This document shows positions 1-7,767 of a stretch of DNA of 64,000 nt, in pieces. The stretch is from the NCBI RefSeq assembly GCF_021440345.1, contig NZ_JAKCNS010000019.1, positions 1 to 64,000 on the forward strand. Direction: 5' to 3'. The stretch comes from Kluyvera intermedia (GTDB lineage Bacteria; Pseudomonadota; Gammaproteobacteria; Enterobacterales; Enterobacteriaceae). Each line of letters starts with the position of its first letter. Position 1 is the stretch's first letter. Below the pieces are notes generated by a model, which saw only the letters and a program-made list of their open reading frames with translations, did no database searches and was not told the origin of the DNA. Made by a program: the position numbers and the translations under genes.

Positions 1-300
1 TTGTTCGCACCTTCCCTAAGCGAGGTTCTGGTTTTCAACTGTTCCGGGCTGAGACCGCCACAGGCACTGTGACGAGGCCAGCTCTTGTAATCACAATAGA
101 TATAATTAAACACAGCCATTCGCATCAGTTCACGGCTGACAAAGCGCTATCCGTGCACGCATTCCATCTTCAGTGAATGAAAGAAGCTTTCCTTCTGCAC
201 AGGCATTATCGTAGCTGTTGCCTTTAGCAGTCATGATGCCCCACAGAAGACAGGCACTGAAAGCGAATCCACGATTGCTGGTGGTCAGAATGGCGCTTTG
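1..300 (-). pseudogene. IS3-family transposase (orfB) relic
   Basis: Read on the minus strand this is the C-terminal part of an IS3-family DDE transposase. The motif GNSYDNACAE is encoded at about 193-222. In a shifted frame it is followed by SFFHSLKMECVHG, a stop codon, [16 protein letters not shown] and then [14 protein letters not shown] up to the left edge. The family normally reads this block in one frame. Here four extra bases after the ACAE codons shift the frame, and a TAG interrupts it just after the HG residues, so the gene is dead. The segment between 220 and 300 only loosely matches the family. It marks past insertion activity at the left side of the defence island. Subfamily is not resolved. 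Confidence 0.8.
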
Positions 301-618
301 GCCTGACATTGATTCGCTGGTTAACCGACGTCGAAACCTGTCCAACTGTTTCATCAAAACACTGGGATAACCAGCTGTCCCCAAAGTTTGAACATGGCAG
401 AGGTCGAACACCACCATTACCCGAATGTGTATCCAGAACCAAAGGCCCCCCCCCCCGAAACTCTCGGTTTTGGGATCGCCGAATTCATTGCATAGTGTTA
501 ATATTACCGCCAATTTTTCAGCGTTCTGATTCCTTCTGTGAATCAACGTATTGGGCTTTCCTGAGAGCCGAACGTTAAGAACCTACAATGCTTAAAATTG
601 ATAAGAAACAAGGAATAT
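301..618. other. Region upstream of the type III mod gene with an 11-base C tract
   Basis: No convincing gene lies here. The short open frames on both strands match nothing I recognise. A run of eleven C residues sits at 446-456, about 160 bases before the preferred mod start. The mod promoter should be in the AT-rich stretch after about 480, but I cannot name clear -35/-10 boxes. Confidence 0.5.
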
Positions 619-2763
619 ATGTCCAGGCTGACTGATTTAATAGCTAAAGCGAAGGCCAAAGACCCGCAACTGGGCGCTGATCTTGATCGAGAAATCAAGA
701 TCCTGTCGTCACGTCTTCCCTTCGGGCTGAATTTCGAGCGACATAGCCCTGAAGTCGTAGAGTTACCATTGCGACCAGTGCGCAAGGGAGATAAAGTGCG
801 CATTTTGCCAGAACGTGGCTCCACCAAGAAAGGTGACCAGCGATTGTGGCAAGTGAAAGCAATCCATAAAGCGAAGAAGACAGCCGATCTAGAATTGCTG
901 GGCGCAGCTGATGTCGAGACTCAGACAGTAACGCTAAGTGACCTAGTGGTTATAGCTGAATTTCGTGACACGATCTGGCCGGGTCTGGTCAGTACAGGAA
1001 AAGTACAGCGTGGTGGTGACAAACCTTACCATTCAGTAATCAATGGCGAGAACTACCATGTGTTGAAAGCGTTGACCTACACGCACAGGGGCAAGGTAGA
1101 CGTCATCTATATTGACCCACCATATAACACGGGAGCAAAAGACTGGAAATACAATAACGATTATGTCGAAGGTGACGATATTTATCGACATAGTAAGTGG
1201 CTGGCTTTTATGGAACGTCGTTTGCTTATTGCGCAAGAATTATTGAACCCAGATAATTCAGTGCTAATCGTGACTATTGATGAGAAAGAATATTTACGGC
1301 TAGGGCTGTTGCTTGAACAAACGTTTCAAAATGCAAAAATTCAAATGGTCAGTAGCGTTATATCCCCTCAAGGTAGCACTCGGGGAACTCAGTTCAAACG
1401 CTCAGATGAATACATTTATTTTGTCTATTTTGGTAATTCAAGTGTGACGCCCCTGCGGCTTCCTGAAGAATGGTCAAATGGGCAAGAAACAAGTACTGTG
1501 CGAGGGTCTATTCATTGGGCTAGTTTAAAAAGAACGGGCACTGAAGCTACCCGCCAAGCTAGACCTCAAATGTTTTACCCGATATTTTTGACATCAGATT
1601 GCTCGAAATTCCACTCCGTTGGTGATCCAATAGCTATAAATGTTGAAAGATCATCTATCAGTATTCCTGATGGTTGTGTAGCCATATGGCCTCTGCGAAG
1701 AGATTCTTCAGAAGGTCGCTGGCAAGTAGGACCAGAGGCATTACGTAATCTAATTCTTGAAGGCCATGCACGATTAGGCAAGCCAAATGGTACAGAAACT
1801 GCTATTGCATATCTTAAGGCTGGTGAAAGAGCAAAAGTTGCGAGTGGAGAATATAAAGTAATAGGTCATAATTATGATGGTTCTATCATAACTGAAAATG
1901 AAAATGGGGAAACTACTCAAGCAGAATACCGGCCAACAACTATTTGGAATGTCTCTAGTCATAGCGCAGGGCATCATGGTTCAAATCTACTTCGGTCTTT
2001 GCTCCCGGGCCGTACCTTTCCATTCCCAAAATCACTCTACGCCGTTGAAGATGCGCTCAGATTTTTTGTAATAAATAATCCTAATGCAGTAGTGCTTGAC
2101 TTTTTCAGTGGTTCTGGAACCACTGCCCACGCAGTCATGCGTCTGAACAAGCAAGACGGAGGTTGCCGTCAGTGCATATCTGTCACTAACAACGAAGTAG
2201 CGGCCGATGAACAAAAACTGTTGCGTGAACAGGGCCTTCGACCAGGTGATCCCGAATGGGAAAAATGGGGTATATGTGACTATATAACCAAGCCACGTGT
2301 GCTTGCTGCCATCACAGGCAAGACTCCCGATGGTAAACCGATTAAAGGTGATTATAAATTTACCGATTTATTCCCAATCTCTGAAGGTATTGAGGAAAAT
2401 GCTGAGTTTTTTACCCTAACCTACGAAGCTGAGAAATCAGTTAGTCACAACTTGGCTTATACCCGAATTGCGCCGTTACTCTGGCTACGCGCAGGGGCAC
2501 GCGGCAAACGTATTGACACACTGCCTCTTGAAGGATGGGCGGTGGCAGATACCTATGGCCTGCTGTCAGTCGTAGATCAGGCTACGCCTTTCATTGAAGC
2601 CATTAGCCAAACCAGTGACATACGAGTAGCCTTTATCGTCACTGACGATGACCGCCACTTCCAAGCTGTCACCAGACGTCTGCCAAAAGGTGTTGAGCCG
2701 GTACGTTTGTATGAATCGTACCTGACCAATTTCAGCTTCACCAGTGGGGAATTAACAGAATGA
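619..2763 (+). CDS. Type III restriction-modification methyltransferase (Mod)
   Basis: A 714-residue DNA adenine-N6 methyltransferase, the modification and recognition subunit of a type III-like restriction-modification system. The catalytic motif DPPYNTG lies at about residue 166 and the SAM-binding motif LDFFSGSGTTAH at about 493. This order, catalytic motif first, is that of the beta-class enzymes to which type III Mod proteins belong. Roughly 150 residues precede the catalytic core. The stretch between about residues 240 and 480, where target recognition is expected, is visibly more AT-rich than its flanks. I chose the ATG at 619, with AAGGA just upstream, over an in-frame TTG at 598. The stop overlaps the next start as ATGA, so the two subunits are translationally coupled. 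Confidence 0.9.
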   Translation: MSRLTDLIAKAKAKDPQLGADLDREIKILSSRLPFGLNFERHSPEVVELPLRPVRKGDKVRILPERGSTKKGDQRLWQVKAIHKAKKTADLELLGAADVETQTVTLSDLVVIAEFRDTIWPGLVSTGKVQRGGDKPYHSVINGENYHVLKALTYTHRGKVDVIYIDPPYNTGAKDWKYNNDYVEGDDIYRHSKWLAFMERRLLIAQELLNPDNSVLIVTIDEKEYLRLGLLLEQTFQNAKIQMVSSVISPQGSTRGTQFKRSDEYIYFVYFGNSSVTPLRLPEEWSNGQETSTVRGSIHWASLKRTGTEATRQARPQMFYPIFLTSDCSKFHSVGDPIAINVERSSISIPDGCVAIWPLRRDSSEGRWQVGPEALRNLILEGHARLGKPNGTETAIAYLKAGERAKVASGEYKVIGHNYDGSIITENENGETTQAEYRPTTIWNVSSHSAGHHGSNLLRSLLPGRTFPFPKSLYAVEDALRFFVINNPNAVVLDFFSGSGTTAHAVMRLNKQDGGCRQCISVTNNEVAADEQKLLREQGLRPGDPEWEKWGICDYITKPRVLAAITGKTPDGKPIKGDYKFTDLFPISEGIEENAEFFTLTYEAEKSVSHNLAYTRIAPLLWLRAGARGKRIDTLPLEGWAVADTYGLLSVVDQATPFIEAISQTSDIRVAFIVTDDDRHFQAVTRRLPKGVEPVRLYESYLTNFSFTSGELTE

Positions 2764-5333
2764 AGTTCACTCTCAAAGACTACCAGCGTGATGCTGTACG
2801 TGATTCGCTGGTGAATCTCAGAAAAGCTCGCCGTTTCTGGCATAACGAAAATGACAAGAGCGCCTTCTCCTTAACGGCTGTGACCGGTGCGGGTAAGACC
2901 GTCATGGCTGCCGCTGCGTTTGAAGCATTGTTTCATGGCGACGACGAGTTTAATTTCGATGCCGATCCTGGCGCGGTAGTAATCTGGTTCAGTGACGATC
3001 CTGCACTGAACGAGCAAACCCGCTTTCGCTTGATGGAAGCCAGTGACCGTATCAACTACAACGATATGGTTGTGGTTGAACATCCTTTCAGTCGGCGCAA
3101 ATTTCAGGCTGGAAAAATCTATTTCCTTAACACGCAGAAGTTTGGCAAAAAAAGCCTGCTGGTACGCGGGTTCGATGATAAAGGCGGGCTCTTCGAAGCA
3201 GCTCCTGATGCACAGGCTTATACGCTATGGGATACCATCCAGAACACCATTGAAGACCCGGATCTAACCCTCTATCTGGTGCTTGACGAAGCGCACAGAG
3301 GTATGGGTTCGTCAACGGCTTCCAGTGAAGCTGCTAAGAGTACTATTGTGCAACGTCTAATCAATGGTTCGGCTGGAGTGAAAGGTATTCCAGTAGTGTG
3401 GGGTATTTCTGCCACAGTTGAACGTTTCGACAATGCTATTGCCAATGCCGGTCATCATGTCAAACTGCCGAACGTGGTGGTTGACTCAGCTAAAGTGCAG
3501 GAATCGGGACTTATCAAGGACGATATCATTCTTGGTGTACCGGATGAAGCCGGAGACTTCGATACTGTATGGGTACGCCGTGCTGCCGACAGACTCAGGG
3601 AAGTGACCGATGCCTGGGCAGAGTATGCAAAACAGCAGGAAACTGCGCGCGAAGTAGTGCCGCTGATGGTATTCCAGGTACCCAATACGCCTGACCCGAA
3701 CGAAGTGGGGCGTTGGCTGGATACGCTATTCTCTCGCTACCCCGAATTGCCCATTGACAGTGTTGCTCATGTTTTCGGTGAACATACCACACAGCGTTTC
3801 GGCCAACACCAGGTACATTATATTGAACCGCAGCGGGTGCAGGAATCAACTTGGGTGCGAGTACTGATTGCTAAAGATGCAATCAGCACTGGCTGGGATT
3901 GCCCGCGTGCCGAAGTAATGGTTTCCTTCCGCGCTGCCAGCGACAAAACGCATATTACGCAATTACTGGGGCGTATGGTACGAACTCCACTGGCCAGACG
4001 TATTCCGGGTAATGAGCGCTTAAACTCTGTCGAATGCCTGTTGCCCAAGTTTAATACCAATACAGTGAGAGATGTCGTCAATACCCTGTTTAAGGGCGAT
4101 GATACATCCCCTCCGAGCGGACGTATCTTGGTTAACCCTGTGGAGATGAAACCTAACCCGGCGGCTTCAGCTGCCGTATGGGAAGTATTTGAAGCGCTAC
4201 CTTCACAAACCCGACCACAGAAAGGAGCCAGACCAGCCAGACGTCTGACCGCGCTGGCACAGGAACTGGTTGATGACGGCATTCTTGATGGGGCAGTCAG
4301 GAAAGCCCATGCTGCTTTGCACGCTGTCCTGGACAAATTCCAAACAGAAAATGCTGAAAAAATCAAAAACAAGCGCAATGCAGTGCTCGTAGTGGATGGT
4401 AAAGCTGTAGTTGCCAGCCTGAAGAATAAAGCAATGACCTTCAACGAATTCTGGGAGGAGGCGGACGTAGCGGTGATTGATGACGCCTACCGGCGCGCAG
4501 CCCGAATCTTCAGCCCAGATGTTTCACGTACCTATGTCGAATATCTGGCCGATAAGGTCGCGGATCGAGAAGAGGATGCTGAGGAGTATTTGGAAGCAAT
4601 CATGGAAGCTCGTGTGACCGTTGCTGGTTTGGGGCTAGTGATGGAGGTGCAGGATTACTTCGATGCCGAGGCTGATAAACTGGCGAAGGCGTGGCTGGCT
4701 GAGTACACGCAGCAGATTAAGACCTTGAAAGATGAGCGTAGAGAGGCTTATCGTCAAATCGCCGAAATGAGTACCGAACCGCAGGACGTGGATCTGGTCA
4801 AGCCGGAGAACAAGTTTGAAATGACCAGGGCGCGTGAAGGTGAGAAGGAAACCGACCTTCCTGTCTGGAAACACCATTTGTTGTGTGACGAAAACGGGAA
4901 TTATCCGGCTCAGTTGAACCATTGGGAAACCACGGTTTTTGAGATCGAAACCAAACGTGAAGGATTTGCTTTCTGGTATCGAAATCCACAATACACAGGG
5001 CAGTCGTCACTAGGAATCGCTTATGTTGAAGCCGAACAATACAAAATTGTTCGTCCCGATTTCCTATTCTTTGCCGAACAGGATGGCGAAATGATTGTGG
5101 ACCTGGTAGATCCACATGGCCTTCATCTGGCTGATGCCTTGCCTAAACTGAAAGGACTGGCGCTATATGCCGAACACCATCCTGATGCTTATAGGCGAAT
5201 CGAATCCGTCGCCGAAGTAAAAGGTAAATTACGGGTGTTAGATTTGAAACAGCAAGATGTACGAAATGCTATAGCTGTAGCTGAAAATGCAGAATTATTA
5301 TTCAGCAGCAATTTTGCTGGCTATTATCAGTAA
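2760..5333 (+). CDS. Type III restriction enzyme subunit (Res), DEAH helicase with variant nuclease motif
   Basis: An 857-residue superfamily 2 helicase/translocase, partner of the preceding Mod. Walker A is TGAGKT at residues 42-47 and the DEAH box lies at about 176-179. Motif VI-like QLLGRMVRTP comes in the middle of the protein. The C-terminal domain has a PD-(D/E)XK-like opening RPDF at about 765-768, but the place where type III Res proteins carry ExK reads DLVDPHG (781-787), with no lysine at the usual spot. The family is normally about 900-1000 residues, so this is a little short. It should cut or translocate together with Mod. Whether it is an active nuclease through a variant site is not settled by the sequence. 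Confidence 0.85.
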   Translation: MKFTLKDYQRDAVRDSLVNLRKARRFWHNENDKSAFSLTAVTGAGKTVMAAAAFEALFHGDDEFNFDADPGAVVIWFSDDPALNEQTRFRLMEASDRINYNDMVVVEHPFSRRKFQAGKIYFLNTQKFGKKSLLVRGFDDKGGLFEAAPDAQAYTLWDTIQNTIEDPDLTLYLVLDEAHRGMGSSTASSEAAKSTIVQRLINGSAGVKGIPVVWGISATVERFDNAIANAGHHVKLPNVVVDSAKVQESGLIKDDIILGVPDEAGDFDTVWVRRAADRLREVTDAWAEYAKQQETAREVVPLMVFQVPNTPDPNEVGRWLDTLFSRYPELPIDSVAHVFGEHTTQRFGQHQVHYIEPQRVQESTWVRVLIAKDAISTGWDCPRAEVMVSFRAASDKTHITQLLGRMVRTPLARRIPGNERLNSVECLLPKFNTNTVRDVVNTLFKGDDTSPPSGRILVNPVEMKPNPAASAAVWEVFEALPSQTRPQKGARPARRLTALAQELVDDGILDGAVRKAHAALHAVLDKFQTENAEKIKNKRNAVLVVDGKAVVASLKNKAMTFNEFWEEADVAVIDDAYRRAARIFSPDVSRTYVEYLADKVADREEDAEEYLEAIMEARVTVAGLGLVMEVQDYFDAEADKLAKAWLAEYTQQIKTLKDERREAYRQIAEMSTEPQDVDLVKPENKFEMTRAREGEKETDLPVWKHHLLCDENGNYPAQLNHWETTVFEIETKREGFAFWYRNPQYTGQSSLGIAYVEAEQYKIVRPDFLFFAEQDGEMIVDLVDPHGLHLADALPKLKGLALYAEHHPDAYRRIESVAEVKGKLRVLDLKQQDVRNAIAVAENAELLFSSNFAGYYQ

Positions 5334-5355
5334 CCTATTGGTAATCTGGGATCGG

Positions 5356-5385
5356 AATGGCCTTTTATAAGTAAAAGGCCATTTT
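5356..5385 (+). terminator. Rho-independent terminator after res
   Basis: Perfect 11-base stem (AATGGCCTTTT/AAAAGGCCATT) with a six-base loop and a short T-rich tail, 22 bases after the res stop codon. It closes the mod-res operon. Confidence 0.8.
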
Positions 5386-5499
5386 ATAAAAATACTATCC
5401 ACGGCCCCCTCATCAAGTTATTTTTCATAAAATTCAGACATATAATCCAATTAATTACGATTACGGAAGCATACCATTCAGCCTGCATCTACATATCCT

Positions 5500-5586
5500 G
5501 CTCAGCTCAACGAAAGGCCGAGAAAAACGCTAGACTATGAATCACCCGCAGAACGGTTCAATAAGTGTATTGCGTGCATCATTTGA
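5500..5586 (+). pseudogene. IS30-family transposase C-terminal relic
   Basis: The frame ending at the TGA at 5584-5586 reads QLNERPRKTLDYESPAERF followed by NKCIACII. This is the conserved tail of IS30-family transposases (the RPRKTL..E.PAERFN block). Nothing upstream continues the gene, so only about 28 codons survive. It lies between the type III operon and the Gabija-like operon, which suggests the two defence modules were joined by transposition. Confidence 0.75.
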
Positions 5587-5896
5587 ACTCACAGCCATAA
5601 GAGGACATTTGGCTGAAAGAATAATTAACACAATGAACTGAGCCTGCCTATTAATATATTCAATATTGATAGCTTCCAGATTTATTTAGGATAGCAATCC
5701 TTACCCGATGAATATAAATAAAGCCACCTATTGTAGTGGCTTCACTTGTCAATTATATTGGAGTGTCCCCACTGTACCAAAACAGAACTTGCCATAAATC
5801 TATATGCCTGATTTTTTAAATTGACCGGTACCCAATCGCGGTATTCTGCTCCTTTGGAAAGTCATCCTCATTATCCTTCACCATACATGGCCCCGT
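5587..5896. other. AT-rich spacer between IS30 relic and helicase gene
   Basis: No gene of supportable quality. There is a weak hairpin at about 5721-5742 (AAGCCAC/GTGGCTT). A 22-codon open frame on the minus strand lies directly downstream of the helicase stop at 5897, but nothing supports it as a gene. Confidence 0.4.
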
Positions 5897-7765
5897 TCAC
5901 ATATGCATAATTTCTTCCTTTACGAACCAACCTGACTCAATTACGGTCCGTTCAACTAAATAGGGCGCTTTAGTGTATGCAACGACAGCGAGGCTCTCCT
6001 GTGCCCTGCTGCAGATAACATAAAAAAGGCGGCGCGATCTTTTAGGCGAAGAGTCACCCCCCGCACTTTCGTTTTCCTGATCCGTTTTAGAGTGCGGTAT
6101 GACGCCCAGTAGCTTATCGTAACTAAACATGAATCCACGGGCCTCTTCATCATCCAGAATAGCCATGACTCGAGGAAACTGCAGTCCCTTCACTCCCTGA
6201 TGAGTATCGTAGGAAGATGTAGATGAAATATAGCTAATATAATTTTCCAGTTCACGGACGGATGCGCTCAAAGATCTGCTCCATGCTTCATGCTCTTTGT
6301 TGACGTCCACTTCCTCCGTGGATTCATCATCCTTATGTGGCACCAGCGCTAGGTGAAGCTGGAAAGCCTCAGGCAAGATCAGCAATTCCCCTTCATGAAT
6401 CAGTTTGCACACTTCTAGAATGGGGAACGCCAAGTTCTCGCCAAGAAGCACTTTTATCTTGTCTATTTGGCATTGTGCTTCACGGAAGAGCAATAGTGGA
6501 TCGTCTGCATATTCGAGGCGCGAACTCGAAAAAACAGGGGAGTACTTACGCATGATTGTAGCAATTTTAAAATCATCATCACTGCGAATTGCGTCAATAA
6601 GTGGCCATAGTTGTGAGGATAAGAATGTTATCTCTTGACTATCCCCATTGATTGCTGCATCACCCAATCTTTCGACCTCTAGAAGGGGCAGAAAGAAGTT
6701 TTCGAACTCACCACGTCTGGCAGCCATATGGTGTTCAAGCGTCAGTACCATGACTGATTGTTTGTTATTCCATTCAGTATCAGCCGCCTGTTCAGCCATA
6801 TATTCAGCGACCTGACGCTCAATATCGGCTCTTTCCTTGTGGGTGTTCATGTCAACCACAAACAAGCGCGCAGTTCCAGGCTGGGCGTCAGGGCGCGGCT
6901 CCTGAATATATGCATCATTGAATTGCCTGATGGAGTTAATCAAAGTGACAATTCTCACTGGTGAACGGTGATTAATTATTATCTCTGGTGACTCCCATCC
7001 AGGGGGTAGAGGAGAGGCTAAGTCGGATTTTCCCCCGCTGAATATCTGCTGCATCATATCGCCGAACAATCCAATGCAGAATTTGGTGGGATGCTCCTGC
7101 TGTGTCATAATTAACGATTCGATAAGATATTTATTCGTGTCTTGGCTTTCATCAATCAAAAGCACTGGGAATCTGCTAAATAAAATCTCTCTGAGTAGAG
7201 CTTCATTTTGGAGGAGATAAGCGGTGACGTTGATCACTTCACTATGATTTAACGCCCCTTTTTCAGGCCTGTTGCTTGTAGGGGAATAGCTGAATTTTTG
7301 AATTTTATCGAGGTATTGCAGCCGTTTCGTTTTGCTGGCTAAACTCCGTCTGTTTCTTTGCGCCGTAATACCATCAGGTTTTCTGCTTTTTTCAATGTCG
7401 CGGGTGAGTTGTTCAATACTCTTCTCGAGTTCATTTTTAAGCCATAACTTTATATCTGATGTAAATGGGTTGATCAAGTCCCAGCAAAAACTGTGTATGG
7501 TTGAAACCATGAAATTGGCATCAAAAAATAATCGCCGTTGTACTTCCTCGCAGGCTGCATTTGTAAACGTAATAATGCCTATTCTTTTTCCGCATCTAGA
7601 CAGCTCCGAAGAATACCTTTGTTTCATTTTCTCCAGCACACTGACCAACGTACGGGTTTTTCCAGATCCCGCACCGGCAAAAAGCAGAAAACTTCTGGGA
7701 TTCTCCAGATCAAGATAACTGAAAAGCTCTTCTACCACAGGTTCGTTCGTGGATGGTGTCTCCAT
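5897..7765 (-). CDS. gajB: UvrD/Rep-like helicase, Gabija GajB-like
   Basis: A 622-residue superfamily 1A helicase. Motifs in order: Walker A AGAGSGKT (about 30-37), motif Ia GIITFTNAACEEV, TIHSFCWDL, motif II LLIDESQDT, motif III LFGDMMQQIF, motif V HQGVKGLQFPRV and motif VI RRLFYVICSRAQ. In Gabija the UvrD-like GajB works with the OLD-family nuclease GajA against phage DNA; the same pairing and order occur here. The ATG at 7765 has the strong ribosome site GGGAGGGGG upstream and starts two bases after the gajA stop, so translation is coupled. An in-frame TTG at 7783 is less likely. The naming as Gabija rests on domain pairing and not on an alignment. Confidence 0.8.
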   Translation of the reverse strand: METPSTNEPVVEELFSYLDLENPRSFLLFAGAGSGKTRTLVSVLEKMKQRYSSELSRCGKRIGIITFTNAACEEVQRRLFFDANFMVSTIHSFCWDLINPFTSDIKLWLKNELEKSIEQLTRDIEKSRKPDGITAQRNRRSLASKTKRLQYLDKIQKFSYSPTSNRPEKGALNHSEVINVTAYLLQNEALLREILFSRFPVLLIDESQDTNKYLIESLIMTQQEHPTKFCIGLFGDMMQQIFSGGKSDLASPLPPGWESPEIIINHRSPVRIVTLINSIRQFNDAYIQEPRPDAQPGTARLFVVDMNTHKERADIERQVAEYMAEQAADTEWNNKQSVMVLTLEHHMAARRGEFENFFLPLLEVERLGDAAINGDSQEITFLSSQLWPLIDAIRSDDDFKIATIMRKYSPVFSSSRLEYADDPLLLFREAQCQIDKIKVLLGENLAFPILEVCKLIHEGELLILPEAFQLHLALVPHKDDESTEEVDVNKEHEAWSRSLSASVRELENYISYISSTSSYDTHQGVKGLQFPRVMAILDDEEARGFMFSYDKLLGVIPHSKTDQENESAGGDSSPKRSRRLFYVICSRAQESLAVVAYTKAPYLVERTVIESGWFVKEEIMHM

Positions 7766-7767
7766 GA

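Noticed and set aside
309-578. 89-codon open frame upstream of mod across the C tract
   Set aside because: No ribosome site, no family match, and it crosses degraded IS DNA.
5537-5641. 34-codon open frame on the plus strand after res
   Set aside because: It is an out-of-frame reading of the IS30 transposase tail.
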